Counted from the first letter of the stretch, positions 33,461 through 45,723 are shown. The stretch: 64,000 nt of DNA from Astrocystis sublimbata (GCA_022453515.1 JAJNNY010000043.1:1-64000); one strand, 5' to 3'. Notes: generated from the letters alone by a model not told the origin. Translations and numbers: made by a program.

Positions 33461-35174
33461 CTAAGCTCTATCCTTTACGTAGCAAGGAAGACCATTCTTC
33501 ATGGGTAACGTGAGGCTGATTTTGCTGACTCTGTCACCCTCAAATGCAGGTGTAAAATCGAACAGCAGAACCATGGTGGCGAGGACCTGGGTGGCGATGA
33601 TCTCAGCCATCCGCTTGCCAAGACATATCCTTAGTCCACCGTCTGTGATCCCTTCGCGTTAGTAACTGCCCTTCTTGTAATAGAAATCAGATAGCGAATG
33701 GATGTTGCGACTCACAGAAAACAGAGAACTCGGATGGGCTCTTTGTGATAAGCTTGCCCTTATCAGTGAGCCATCTCTCGGGTCTGAATGAGTCTGCATC
33801 TTCGCCCCAAGTGATCTTCGACCGGTTCATTGCCCATATGCTCCAAAGCACGACCGCCTTTTGCGGGAGAAACGTGCCATCGGGTAGCGTGGTAGCTTGT
33901 TCGCATTCTCTGATCTCGAAAGGTATTGGGGGGAATAGACGAAGAGCCTCATAGAAGACTGCCATAGTATAGGGCAACGAGATCGGAGCAAACACAGCGG
34001 ACGTGCTGTTGCCTTGACTGCCAAGCTCCCGAGGACTTGAACTCTGAGCAGCAAGCACCCCTTGTGCTTCCTTTCTGATCGTCTCTATAGCATCTTGGTT
34101 TTTCATCAGTAGATACAGACACCATGTCAATGCCTGCGCAGTCGTGTCCCTCCCCGCAGTCAAGAAGGTGAGTGCCGCATCGGCTACCAGCTGAGGTTTT
34201 GAGCTGCCCAGAGACGCAAGCAGAGACTGAATCAAACTGCCAGACATCTGATCCAGTCTGTTCCCATCGACATCGTTTGGCTGAGCTCGAGATTCTTTCG
34301 GTTTCCGATGGCCATCCACAGCATTATTCACAATACCTAGTCCAAACTGATGTACAATAGCCAGCGACTTTCGAAATCTTGAACCCGTAAAAAGCTCGGT
34401 GACAAACCATAGAGGGTTCTGGAAGCGCTCTGTAACAGCCCCTGAAGCGTGGTCAAAAGCAGTGGTAAATTCATCGTCAGCGTGCATCTCCATATCGTAC
34501 GCCAGCTTCCCCATCAACAAGCTTGTAATCTCATGAAAGACCAGTTGTAGGTCGATGATGGCGCCGGCCTTGACCTGTGTCCTCAGATGGCTGACACTGC
34601 GACTCAGGTAGTGGGGGAGGGCCACATCCGTCAAAACGCGAAGGTTGGACGCGCTGAGAAAATGAGAGCCTGCCTTTCTTTGAGCTCTCCATAGCTCGCC
34701 GTCAGCATTGATGATTCCGTTTCCGAAGAGGTCCCACGACCTCTGTTTGACGAAGTCACCCTTCAGGAAAATACCCTCATGTTTGAAGATGTAGTCGATA
34801 TTTTTGGGGTCGTTGATGACGACACCGGCATGCAGCGAAGGCACGGTAATCTGAAAGGTTTCATAGCCAAACTGCCTCTCACATTTCACAAACCATGAAA
34901 AGAGCTTCTCACGTTCTTGCAAGAAGAGCAAGCCATTTCCTGCTATAGGTAGTGTGTCTGGAGGTTTCCTGTTGCCCCGTGGGAATGAGCAAGGCGCGCC
35001 AAAAGTCAGGTAATTCAAGAACACGTACCTCAAAGGTATACCATTCCGACGGATACTAGACGTCCGGAACACGGAGTGATAAATTAAGAGTGCGCATGCA
35101 ATCCCCAGACATATGAGGCCATACCCATTGAAGATAATTGTCATGATCCTTGTGGGAACTTGGTCAACACACAA
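33461..35174 (-). CDS. Cytochrome P450, CYP52-like class
   Basis: Two exons on the minus strand, 35174-33716 and 33642-33461, giving 546 residues (or 536 from the second ATG). Membrane anchor at about 12-33 (TIIFNGYGLICLGIACALLIYH). Typical elements: GNGIINADGELWRAQRKAGSHFLS (C-helix WxxxR), I-helix ALTFLTAGRDTTAQAL with AGRDTT, K-helix EALR, FRPERW, and the heme loop split by the intron: VFYGGLRICLGKRMAEI, fitting FxxGxxxCxG with the axial Cys in exon 2. The intron (GTGAGT donor, TCACAG acceptor) is needed to reach it. The overall order and motif wording resemble fungal CYP52/CYP539 fatty-acid or alkane hydroxylases. Substrate is not certain. Confidence 0.88.
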
Positions 35175-35962
35175 TCTAGCTCCGTAACCTTTTGCGCTTA
35201 GTAAAATAGGTACTAAGAAGTAATTATTTCCTTATGCAAATTCATGAATGGTGCTGATCTGCCGAACATAGCGTCAACCAAAGAAACAAGTCGACAGGTC
35301 AGCTTTGGACTTGGAAACATCCATCAGCTTTGGAGGCTAGGTAGGTATCCCAAGATAGGACGTATTGAAACACTGTGGAAGCGAGAGGGTCGAGGGTGAT
35401 GAATCACCAAGATGGGCACTGCTCGGAACGCAGTTACAAAACACTAAGCCCCGTATTTTCAGCCTTACTACCAGCCACAAGCACTGCGCTAGGCTCTGTA
35501 GAGCGAAGCTCTGTAAAGAAGCTCGAGGAGCTAGAGGGGAGCATGGACCATTGCGGGCGGTTTCAGGTCTAGACTGTGCAGTAGTGCGGTAGCCGTGCAC
35601 GCTAGTGGATGGCTGCAGCCTGCAGGAGCTCCGGAGCTGTTTGCGATAATGGCGACGTCAGAGGTGCACCCTGTTCTAACTTCTGTCTCAAATCATTTGT
35701 GGAAAGCTTCACCACATGTCAACACCAACAACAACCCATCCCACCACGCGAGCCACCGACGGTAGATCCGTCTTATTGCCCCGACCACCATGCACCTATA
35801 CTTCTCAATTTTCTGACTTCATGTTATCAGTGACCACTAGATTACCTCAATACTCTCCAGATCAATTACCCCCCCATCTACCAACCGACAGCCAACCGCA
35901 GCTCTCCGTGTAGTGTCTATCGAAGGACCTGAAGGGCAAGCCTGTCTGTTAGACTTGGGATA
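35175..35962. other. Divergent intergenic region
   Basis: 788 bp between divergent P450 and methyltransferase-like genes; probably contains both promoters. Frames of up to 87 codons on both strands overlap each other and lack motifs. Confidence 0.45.
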
Positions 35963-37122
35963 ATGGCCCCGTGGATTCCCCGATTGCATCTCTTCGAGAT
36001 TGCCGACCAGTCCTGGTAAGCGCTATCCCAGCGAAGACCATTTCCACTCTTCAACCCCTTGGGTGCTGACTTCACCCGTGCCCACCAACAGGTTCCCAGC
36101 TTTTCTTCGCGCCTATGTGCAAACAGGCCTGACCCACGCATGGACAACAAGAGTTCCGCTACTTCAGCCCTGCAGCCCAGCAACACTGGTCGCCAACATC
36201 CTGCGGCGCGAGCTGGGCGCATCGGTGTCGTCGAACACGTACATCGACTTCTGCGCAGGCGCCGGAGGCCCGACGCCCTACATCGAGCAGGCCCTGAACC
36301 AGCAGCTTGACGCTACTCGTTCCAACCCCGCAGACGACACCGCTACATCGTCGTCGGCGTCAACCTACGCCGCCGCGGCTTCATTGAGTCCCACCAAAGC
36401 GCATGCGCCTGCAGTATCGGCGCGGCCCAGCAGCGAAGATGCGGCCGTCAAGTTCATCCTCACCGACCTCCACCCGCACGTCGAGAGCTGGGAAAAGGCT
36501 GCGGCCAAAAGCCCGCACCTGACGTACGTCTCGACGCCAGTCGACGCAGCCGCCGCGCCGGCTGATCTGATCGAGCGCAACAAGACGGGCGGGAAGGGCG
36601 TGTTTAGGCTCTTCAACCTCGCATTCCATCATTTTGACGATGATCTCGCGAGAGCGATTTTGAAGAACACGGTCTCGACCGGCGAGGGTTTTGGGTGAGT
36701 CTTCCACGATCCTCGACTCGGGACTTGAACGCACTCTCGGGTCGTCCGGAAGCTTGGTTGACTGACACTGTGCACACAGGATCTTTGAGCTCCAGTCTCG
36801 CACCTTCTCGTCCTTCGTCTCGTGTATACTGTTCGGCTTGTTCATCCTTCTAATCGCACCTTTTCTTTACTGGTGGGCGCCTCAGATCCTCTTCTTCGTC
36901 TACATCATTCCCATTGTCCCCTTCGTATTGGTCTTTGATGGTTTGGTATCCAGTCTGCGCACGCGCACTCCCGATGAAGTTGAGTTGCTTCTGCGTACAT
37001 GCGGCGCCCCAGGCGACCTGACTGGCTGGGAGGTGAAAAGCGGCTCCGAGACTTTCCTCTGGCCCTGCGGATTTTTAACCTGGGTTATATGTACCAAGAA
37101 AGCCGGCAGCGAAAGCACTTAG
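35963..37122 (+). CDS. Methyltransferase-like protein with C-terminal membrane segments
   Basis: Three exons, 35963-36015, 36092-36694 and 36780-37122, giving 332 residues. The opening MAPWIPRLHLFEIADQSW joins FPAFLRAYVQTGLTHAW across a GTAAGC/CAACAG intron. The segment YIDFCAGAGGPTPYIE (about 68-83) looks like SAM-binding motif I, KFILTDLHPHVESW (about 140-153) like motif II with its acidic residue, and FNLAFHHFDDDLARAIL like the post-motif of class I methyltransferases. After GFGIFELQSRT the last exon carries two hydrophobic segments (about 231-250 and 254-272), suggesting membrane attachment, and a tail with CGAPGDLTGWEVKSG. An alanine-rich low-complexity stretch lies at about 95-135. Family has no known function that I recognise; methyl transfer is inferred from motifs only. 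Confidence 0.72.
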
Positions 37123-37431
37123 TAGATATGCCAGCCGGAGCCAAGCTGCACTCGATTTTCATGCCGACCATGCATGTATAAACTGCTTTATTCGGTAGCA
37201 ATTAAGCAAAAGAGGCTGCATGAGCCACGAAGTGATATATTATGCTATGAAAACGCTGTACAGGGCGATTTACCTCGACAATTTGACCCTACCATGACCA
37301 TTCTTTCTCGCGTCTTGCTTTGCTATGTTCCAACGCACCCTTTGGTTCGACGATTGCGCCGATCGCTAAAATATCAACGGCATGAATGCATCTCGTGTGT
37401 CATAACCCCGAATCTCCAGAGTCCCCATTAT
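37123..37431. other. Intergenic, convergent 3' ends
   Basis: 309 bp between convergent stop codons. Probably only 3' untranslated regions. Confidence 0.4.
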
Positions 37432-38510
37432 TCATCTTGTCAACCAGCCAAGGTAGTCGACCACTATGAGCGTTACCATGCTGCAACCACCATGTCAGCT
37501 AGATTGTTTTGCGTAAAAGGGGGCCGAAATCGACCAGGGTCCACTTACGCATGTGGCGCGATGCGCACGTAGTATGTGCCAAACCCGCGATAGAATCGCA
37601 TCAAACCCTCTTGTTTCGCAACTTTAACGAAACAATCCGCCATGTTCTTGTATGGTAGTTTTCCGTCAGGTCCACGCTGTTGCTTCTGCAACCTCGTTTT
37701 GCAAAAGTCAAACGGGAGGCTGAGGAAACTGGCAAAGAACCCAGCGATGGCACTTGCAGTCAGTGTTTGTGTCTGTGGCGCCCACGATGTGCGCGTCTTG
37801 AGTTGAGCCTTTGCTTCGGAAAAGAAGGCCAGCTGGCCTAAGTTGAGGGCCATGGCTCGTACGACTGTCGGCGTGGCGCCAGCCCATAATCCGGTCACGC
37901 CTTCGGACTTAACGACCGATGTCATGGCGTCAACGACTGACTTGTAATTCTTGCGCTCGGCGATGGGCTTGAGACCGTCGGACTGCATGCGAATAAGAGC
38001 AAGGTCTGCCGGATTACCTATAAACGCAGCGATTCCACCGGCAACGAGACCGGCGCTTGCTCGCTCTGCAAAGCCGACCTGTGTACCGTTCTCCTTGGCA
38101 CGTATTGTGAGACTCTTCATGAACGTGTCAAAGAACCCTAGTCTAGCAGTCGTATACACGCCTTGGCGGAGGAGACCGGCAGACAGTCCAGTGTAGAGGT
38201 CGAGAACCTTGCCTTGAGCAAGAATCTCGCGGGTTATTGTGATAGGTGTGGGTTTGGGCCCCGTAGCAACGCCTTCACCCGCTAGTTGGAGTCGAACCTT
38301 AACCATATCAACGGGTTGAACTACCGTCGTGGCTACCATGCCGGAAGCTCCACCGTTGATGAACGGTAGAGCGGCTCTCATTAGCGGTGTGTGCAGGAAA
38401 TCACTCTTAGCAACCCCCATGGTCTCGATTGTTTCGGTGCCTTGTTTGTTCATATTCGGAGTTTTAGAGCGTGCGGCCTCAGCAGCTTGCTTCAAAGTGT
38501 TCGAACTCAT
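37432..38510 (-). CDS. Mitochondrial 2-oxoglutarate/malate carrier
   Basis: Two exons on the minus strand, 38510-37549 and 37480-37432, giving 336 residues. Inner-membrane exchanger of the SLC25 family (SLC25A11 type) that swaps 2-oxoglutarate for malate, part of the malate-aspartate shuttle. Three repeats with signature Px(D/E)xx(K/R): PVDMVKVR, PADLALIR and PFDFCKTR. Other family segments: FINGGASGMVATTVVQ, YTGLSAGLLRQGVYTTARLG, and WAGATPTVVRAMALNLGQLAFFSE. The short last exon supplies AMVTLIVVDYLGWLTR after the RIAPHA donor, completing helix 6. About 45 residues of polar N-terminal extension precede the first helix, longer than in animals. Start taken at the first ATG. Confidence 0.92.
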
Positions 38511-41500
38511 GCTATCACAGTTGGCAAGATGTCACCCACCGCTGCTGAGCGAGTGAGCCAACTCCGCACCCAGGTGGGTGCCGGTGAAACGTTTTACTGT
38601 CGTGAGGTAGACCTGAAGGCGTCATGGTTGAGTTAGCAATCATTCGCGCCACCGACAAGATGAAGTATTGATGTAGTTGAGCACCATCTTGCAACAGCAT
38701 CGGCTATAGATGGCCAACCCCAACATCATCGGGCCGTTTAATGGAATCTCGGGAGAATTTCAATTGGCTTTTTGGCAAATAGCCACTGCCGTCGCAGTCG
38801 AAGAGACCTAGGCGACAATACTCGATGATGCAAAGAGATGATTGGACAGATGCCGTCCGGATGCGGCCGCTCACATGTTTGACACTATCAGGAAACTTGA
38901 CGAAGATATAACTCGGTTGCGAAATGTGGGTAGGCAGGAAGGTTGGGGACTAGAACATATGTAGATAGACACTCCACCCCGACATCAAGGGGGCCACAGA
39001 GGACATGGGTTTTGGTTGGATGATGAGGTAATATACGTAGTCAATGAAGAGATCTGGATTTGGAGAATCAGGAGATGCACCAACCCTTTGTGCGTGGAGA
39101 TAGAGGCTCAGCTGCCGAAATAGTGGGAGCGGAGGCTTCCAAGGGAGATGCAGGCGCTTCTTTGCAGTGATCAGAAGACAATAGAATACGCTCGGCGTCC
39201 CGGACTGCAGACGGCCGGCGATGATTATAGCCGAGTAATCAGAATATGTAGAGTAGTCAGAATATGAAAGGGCAAAGTATAGTGGGCACGTTGCCAACCG
39301 CAACAGATAGGATCTCCTTACAAAAAGGGACGAACTGGGTAGAGCAATAAACTTAGAACAGATTCAATAAAGAAGGGAATAGAGGGTCGACGGCCTATGA
39401 CGACGGTGGTAAGCAAGGCGAGGTTAACACAGTTGACCTGCGTGCACTACTGGGCGACAACAAGGTAAGAGAGCTCGGCGTCGGACTAGCCAGCTGATAC
39501 TTTCTTGCTCGAATAGCCGAGACGGGCGAAGGCCGAACCTTAATGTTGTGAACAGGTAAGGGAAGAGGGGAGATGAGGAGGGAACGAGGAGGGAACGAAG
39601 CAGCACGACTTGATGATGGGAACACCTATAAAGTCTCTCCCTCTGCGGTTGACTACCGTGCCTATGGGAATACCCGAATCAATGAGCCAGGCAATCAATC
39701 ATGGAGACCATCCCCTATGCTGGTGCACGGAGAAGGCAATGGGGGAACTAGGAGTCTCCAACTTTTCAGGTGTGCTCCGAGGTGCTCTGCTTTGTCCCTT
39801 GGGATCTGGAGTCGTTGTGGCCCGTCCTCACCATTCGCGTGACATGGCGGTCCCTGCAACGTCTCGCGGCATTTGGTGGCAGCGAGGTGTGCGAAGAGGG
39901 CGTGGAGGTAGACGAGAGGTATCTACTCGGCCAGCATCGCGCGTTACGTACAAGAAGGCGACCGCAGAGAGTGCGGGGTTGGGGGATGATGATACAATGT
40001 ACGTCGAACCTTGAACGACCGATCGCTCGTCGCTCCTTCTACTATACGCCAACCGGAATTCAAGGTAGGTACCACACCCAACCGGCTAACCTCTGCGACT
40101 GCCTACAAGGCTACAACCTTGAAGGCAAGAGCCAGCCACGCAATCGGCCTGGCAAACTGCTGGGCAGGTACATTACCTAATGCCCCCCCCTTCGAGAACG
40201 CGCACAGCAGCTTCCAAGTCCCTTCCCACATGTCAGCCGCCGACTATCCGTTTGCATGTCAACATACTGCCCTTTCCGGCACATATCAAACAGGCACTAG
40301 ACACGGCCAGTTCCAGATGAGATGACTCGGTCCTCGCTCGGGCTCGAGTGGAGACGGCTGCTTTGTTATAGCATTCCGGCAACTGGGCCAGACGGGCCAG
40401 ATGCGACGCTTGGTGCACTGAACGCTGTGTAGGGCACCTCATGCACGACAAGACCGGGGTGCATGCCTCGGATCTGTCTCGGCGTCCATGAACTGTGTGT
40501 ATACCTAGTATAGTAATTTGCGCGCGTCTTATACACAATCCAACACCAACACAATAGGTGACGGTTTGGTCAGATTGGTTAGTACATGAGGTATTTCACA
40601 CATTATGGCGCAGCTCGTCACTGTTGTCTTCACGGGAGGCAGGTCGTGCAACCACACAATAGGAGACTGCCGACTGTCGACTGTCTTGCATGTGAAGCGT
40701 CCACCTGCATGCAACGCCCAGTGCTTGTGTTCTAGGCTTAGGAGATTCTCCCTTCAAACCATAACGCCGCAACTGTAATGTGTGCAAGTGTGATACTGCC
40801 GAGCATGTGTATCGGAAGTAGATGTATGGCCGCCCAGGTTGTTCTAATGAATAAGGGTTTAATTTTATTGAGGGTCAATATGAAGTCTTCGTCACAAGGA
40901 TCAGCTCATCAGAGAATACAGTAGCTCAGAAATGATGTCAGAGGAGTGCCACGGTATTTTTGTGGAACTCGTATTGTGGCATTGAAAATCAAGGGCAAAA
41001 GAGACAAACAGCGTCTCAATACCTAGCACTGCATACAACGCCGGACCCCCTCGGAGAATATTCCGTAAATCCCCTGAATGAGGAGACTGAGAGAGTTGCA
41101 ATAATATATCTGGTTCAATGAAAAGCATGTTCGCTATAGCGCCTTGGGCACTTGGTGCTAAGATAGGTTGGTCACCAGGTATGTAAACCCGAGATAACCG
41201 GAAAATTCCCATCTATGCGTTGATTTGCCGCCGACTGCGCCGGTTTAATAGATTTCTACTTACCTCGACTTTTTCGTGGCCACCTGGCGAGCCTGGGGTG
41301 GCTGATGGCGTGCATCGACAGTCGTCAAGCTGAGAATTTGGACAATCTAAAACCTCCGACCAGGCAAGGCCTAGAGCCCAGCTTGTCGGCAATTCCTAAC
41401 CTTAGGCCACGTTTAGCCTTCAAACCAAACACATCCATGATCCGTCAATGCTGATGTGATTGATACATAAATTGGCTTTACACCCGAGCCGCTGGGGCAC

Positions 41501-42222
41501 TTTCAAACTGAGCCCCATTGTTGTTTTGGTGATCAGGCACACTCCGGCTCATGCCGACCCAGGCATCCAGGTCGCCTGGAGATCCACATCCATCCGATCC
41601 AACCTGGTGTAGATCATCAACATCAGTGCAGAGCCCAACAGCCCGCCGAGTCTGGAAGCCTGCATTTTGTCACAGTTTCTAATCCGCTCAGCTAGTGGCT
41701 GGCTGTGAAGCTGTTTCCAAACTTGAGTTGATGTAGCCGAGATCCAGAACTGACCTGGACAAGGTGATAGGGCCGAGATTGGTTCCTACTTTTAGTTTCT
41801 TTTCGGACCGTCATTAGGCACTGAGTTGGGCCCTATCACCCAAAGGTGCAAGTCATCTACTGTAGTAGGTACAGAGTGCCAAAAGCGTTCACTTGGATTG
41901 TTAGGTTACGTTCGGCGTAGTTTTGCTGTGGCCTGCTGCATACATGGAACAGGGGGCACCTTTGCATTACAAGGTTGCTAGCTGCATGAAACTCGGTTCT
42001 GTCAATGCAGCTCTTGTCAGTAGGTATATACGCATGTACAGACTTGGCAGCAATGGCTTATTTATATAGAGATATCAAAGAATGAGTCGCGGTGGCCGGT
42101 TACAGACGAAAATCGCATTCTTGATACACTCGACGCACTCATCTGGATGTCGCCGGTCTAGGGAAAGCGATAGATAAGAAGAAGGGATGCGAGGCACAGT
42201 AAACAAGCACGTTCTCTAGACT
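38511..42222. other. Gene-poor stretch of 3.7 kb
   Basis: The longest interval without a supported gene. It holds frames of up to 136 codons on both strands (for example plus 39770-40180, minus 40901-41212), but none has a domain, signal or convincing splice partners, and they overlap in conflicting frames. Around 39570-40020 composition is coding-like, so a decayed gene or transposon remnant cannot be excluded. No terminal repeats found. Confidence 0.5.
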
Positions 42223-43291
42223 TTAGAATGTGGATGGGAAGGTTGTTAGTCGCCCTCCATCGGTGACAACGACTGTGCCGTTACAGTAACCACCGGCGCG
42301 AGAAGCGAGACACAGTATCGCTCCACCCATATCCTTTTCATCGCCGACACGCTCGAGGGGGATCTTGCTCTTAACAATAGCTCCCGGCTTTGCGAGAGCC
42401 TGAGCTGACATCTGACTGGGGTAGACTGCATTCATTGTCAGCAAAGCCTATCGGTTTTACAGGCTTGAAGCTGTTGACTCTGGACGGGGAGTTAGAGCCC
42501 ACTTACGACCTGGGCATATTAGGTTGGCTCGGATGTCCCATTGTGGGAGCACAAGACTGAGGTGCTTGATAAGATGCGTGCATGCCGCTTTGCTCTGTCC
42601 GTCTGGAATATGTCAATTCACGTGCTCACAGCCGGCGATACAAGGACAGTGCTACTTATACTTACAAGCAAATCCTCCTGTGTTTACCTTGTTGAAACCG
42701 CCAATCGAGCTAATGGCAACAACTTGCGACTTCTGTTCCACGTTGGCGCGGGTGTTGCCGGCGCCAAGAAGCTTCAGGAACGCCATTGTGGTATACCAAA
42801 CTGCGCTCGTATTAGCAGTGAAAGTATGCGTGTAGTCTTCGATCGGCACAGCCAAATTGGCAGAGGCGAAATCGTCGAGAGATGTCTCTGGCTCGGGTTT
42901 CTTTCCGAAGGGCCCGCCAATGCCTGAGTTGCAAACAAGCAAGTTCACAAACCCAGATTCCTTCTCGACCTGTAACGCTGCGGCTTTGAGCGCTTCGACG
43001 GATGTCACATCACAGCTGACGGGCACTACATTAGGGTTGCCGATGCCAGAGGCTGCCTCTTGCAGCTTGTTCAGTCGTCGGCCAAGGATGTAGACTTTTG
43101 AAGCACCATTCGCAATGAGAGCCTTGGTAATCATCAGACCAATGCCTAGAGTATGGTCAGAAAGGTGCAGTGACGGGACTGTAGACATTTCCCTCACCTG
43201 TACCACCACCAGTAACGACGGCGACGAGGCCCTCGACATTGAACAGATTCACCGCGCTCAATGCAGCCAGGCTATTCGTAGAGTCAACCAT
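42223..43291 (-). CDS. Short-chain dehydrogenase/reductase
   Basis: Four exons on the minus strand: 43291-43198, 43145-42666, 42602-42507 and 42425-42223; 290 residues. Classical SDR using NAD(P)H. Cofactor motif TGGGTGIG at 27-34, LVCNSGIGGPFG in place of NNAG, catalytic Ser at about 177-178 (VVAISSIGG), and Y192-GQSK196 as the YxxxK pair, split by intron 2. The C-terminal GYCNGTVVVTDGG is the usual dimer-side strand. All introns have good donors (GTGAGG, GTAAGT, GTAAGT) and frames add up. N-terminus MVDSTNSLAALSAVNLFNVEG precedes the first strand. Substrate unknown; fungal relatives act on sugars, ketones or natural-product intermediates. Cytosolic. Confidence 0.93.
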
Positions 43292-44145
43292 GATGGTTCA
43301 AGATGCAATGCCTGCGCGGGATCCACCTCGATCTCTAAACAGAAGATATACTTGGGCTAACCACCACAGACTGCGAGTACATCACTTCAAGTCGTGTCAG
43401 TCGACTTCAATTCGTATTAAGTCTCTAAATCACCCACTGCTACTCTTAGGACCCCGCCGTTGCCCCTCGTTAATGGAGTCCCCCAATTCCTACCTGTGGG
43501 CCGAGGTAGGTAAGTGTTCGAGAAACGGCTTGCCTGGCTTTGTTCCATGGTGGTATTCCCCACGAAAGCTGCAGTAGCTTATCTGATTATAGACAACGAA
43601 TAGCCTGGTTTGGATAGTAAGTGCAGCAAATCAATTTCCCACGTTCAGTGAACAACAATTGGTACCTAGGTATCTCGCCTAGTAGGCAGGAATGGTCAGT
43701 GTCATGTATCTCTTAGAAGCTCACTCTACGTTGAACTCGTCGATAGTATATTACGAACAAATAGAGAGAAATCTCAGTTGTCCCGTCAATGCTTCCAGGA
43801 ACTACGAGTAGATAGGAACATCACCTTGATAGCTCGTCACTAGCAGGATTCAAGTTGCTCACCCGGCACTAATGCTAGGTAGGGGAGGTAGACTAGGATT
43901 CAAGGGGCCAAGCCCGTGGGCGTAAGATTAAGTGTCCGATGTAGTTGAGTGTAGGTAGATGTGGACCCGGACACTTAATGTTACGCCCACATGCCAAGCT
44001 CCCCAATCCGCACAGTGTTTACCATTAACGATAAGAGCGATGTACTGTATGCAGCCCACTTTAACTTTTCGTTCGCGATCAACATTCCAACAGTAGGTAG
44101 CCACTTAAGCAGGCATCAGATAAAGTATTTCGTTGACTTTGCAAG
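43292..44145. other. Divergent intergenic region with inverted repeat
   Basis: 854 bp between the starts of the SDR gene (minus) and BUD22 (plus); both promoters must be here. It contains the 23-bp inverted repeat at 43916-43990 (listed separately). No other feature. Confidence 0.5.
43916..43990. repeat. Near-perfect 23-bp inverted repeat upstream of BUD22
   Basis: Left arm 43916-43938 begins GTGGGCGTAAG, right arm 43968-43990 ends GTTACGCCCAC; the arms are reverse complements with a single mismatch, separated by 29 nt. Such a long arm match cannot be chance. It lies about 155 bp before the BUD22 ATG and could form a cruciform in DNA or a hairpin in a transcript, or be the remains of a miniature transposon folded as one unit. 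Confidence 0.9.
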
Positions 44146-45723
44146 ATGCCGCCGAAGCGGAAAAGAGGCGAACCAAGCCTCGAAGAGAACCTCGCAAAAT
44201 GGCGCAAGGAACTGATACGGGGCCTGAAAACCGCCAAGGGCTTCGAGCGCCAGCGCCTGAGCAAGCGACTACGCGAAGCAGACCCTGAGAAGACGGCGCG
44301 ACTCGAGAAGGAAGTGCTGGTGCTCAAGGTGAGTGGCCGTAGTGTTAAGCATGACCGGCAGGTCAATGCGACTGCTTGCGATGAGACGATGCTGACACGA
44401 CCTGCATCTTCGTAGAGTCTCGACCTGCACCAAGCAGCGCATGCGCATCTGTGCTCCTCTCTTTTAAGGATCAAGGGTGTTGCCGAATCCCCCAAACTCC
44501 CAGCCGACATCAAGCCAGTGCCGAAACCTGAACTCTCGGAAGACGAAAAGTCGGCCTTGCACAACGTCACAAGCGCGCTGTGCAATCGCAAACAGGTCAA
44601 GGATGTCGTCGAAGAAGCCATCATGGGCACATGCATAGCCCTGCGCGTGCCCATGCCCGACAAGAGGAAGAAAGGCAAGGGCAAGGAGACACCTGCTACT
44701 GCAACGAAAGACTCACGGGCCGGCAGGGGACAGCAGGCAGAAGATCAAGAGGCCGACGTGGATAGTCTTGCGGACGATGAATCCGACGATGCAGAAGCAG
44801 CTGAACTCGACGGGCCACCACTGCTGAGGAGAAAAGCAGAGAAAGCCGAGGGGGGAGACGATCTTGAGAGTGATGCTAGCTCTGAAAACTCCGATAGTCC
44901 AGAATTCGAGGGGTTCTCCGACAGCGACGCCGAGGAACAAATGTTCTCCAAGTACGACGATCTTGTGGGTGGATCCAGCGACGAAGAAGACTCGGAAGAC
45001 CAGGACGACAACGACAGCGATCGCGCAAATAGCAAAGCAAGGGCCTTTCGGAAGCTTGCGCTCGATGATATATCATTATCATCGGCAACACCAGACGACT
45101 CGGAAGAATCAGAAGACGAGGCCCTGGCTCCTCCCACCAAGAAACCAAAAACCAAAAATGTAGCCCCGGTGTCTTTCGACACCGGCGGCTCAGCCTTTCT
45201 ACCATCCTTAATGGGCGGATACATATCTGGCTCCGAGTCGGCCTCGGACGTGGACGTCGCACCACCAGTAAGAAAAAACAGGAGAGGGCAACGAGCGCGC
45301 CAAGCGATCTGGGACAAGAAATACGGCGAGAAGGCGAAACATCACAGCAAGGAAACCGATTCGAGGAATCAAGGCTGGGATATGAAGAGGGGTGCTGTCG
45401 ACGGGGACACGGCTAAGCCGTGGAAGCAAGGCATCTCGAACCCTTTCGAAAAGAGCAACGTCCATCCGTCGAGACAACGGCAGATGCAAGGTGATGGCGA
45501 ACGCCAAGCCAGGGCTCAAGGATCTAAGGATATCCGAGAAAGACGTCCTCCCCGGCAGCAGGATAATGGCAATTCAAACTTCCAAGCAGAGAAGCCGAAA
45601 CCGAAACCCCCGCCTTCACGAGACGATACAGGGCCTCTGCACCCTTCTTGGGCTGCGGCTAAGAAGGCGAAGGAGGGAGTAGCAAAGGTAGAGTTTAAAG
45701 GAAAGAAGGTCACGTTCGATTAG
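44146..45723 (+). CDS. bud22: BUD22-family ribosome biogenesis protein
   Basis: Two exons, 44146-44328 and 44416-45723, giving 496 residues. Yeast Bud22 is a nucleolar factor for early 18S rRNA processing and 40S assembly. N-terminal helical part MPPKRKRGEPSLEENLAKW...FERQRLSKRLREADPEKTARLEKE continues across the intron into SLDLHQAAHAHLCSSLLRIKG, then a middle of acidic Ser/Asp/Glu runs (about 195-310), as expected of a nucleolar protein, and the conserved C-terminus: FLPSLMGGYISGSESASD, RRGQRARQAIWDKKYGEKAKH, and the final GPLHPSWAAAKKAKEG followed by KKVTFD, all typical of the BUD22 domain. Long frames on the other strand here are shadows of the acidic repeats. Confidence 0.92.

Noticed and set aside
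39770..40180. 136-codon plus-strand frame
   Set aside because: Overlaps other open frames in both strands and has no recognisable motif; kept only as part of the gene-poor stretch.
40901..41212. 103-codon minus-strand frame
   Set aside because: No domain, no signal, no upstream exon; length is within chance for this composition.
20599..43291. Secondary-metabolite gene cluster
   Set aside because: Tailoring-type enzymes are present but no backbone synthase or cluster regulator is visible, and housekeeping genes are interspersed.
44745..45317. 190-codon minus-strand frame opposite BUD22
   Set aside because: Ser-rich mirror of the acidic Asp/Glu runs in BUD22.
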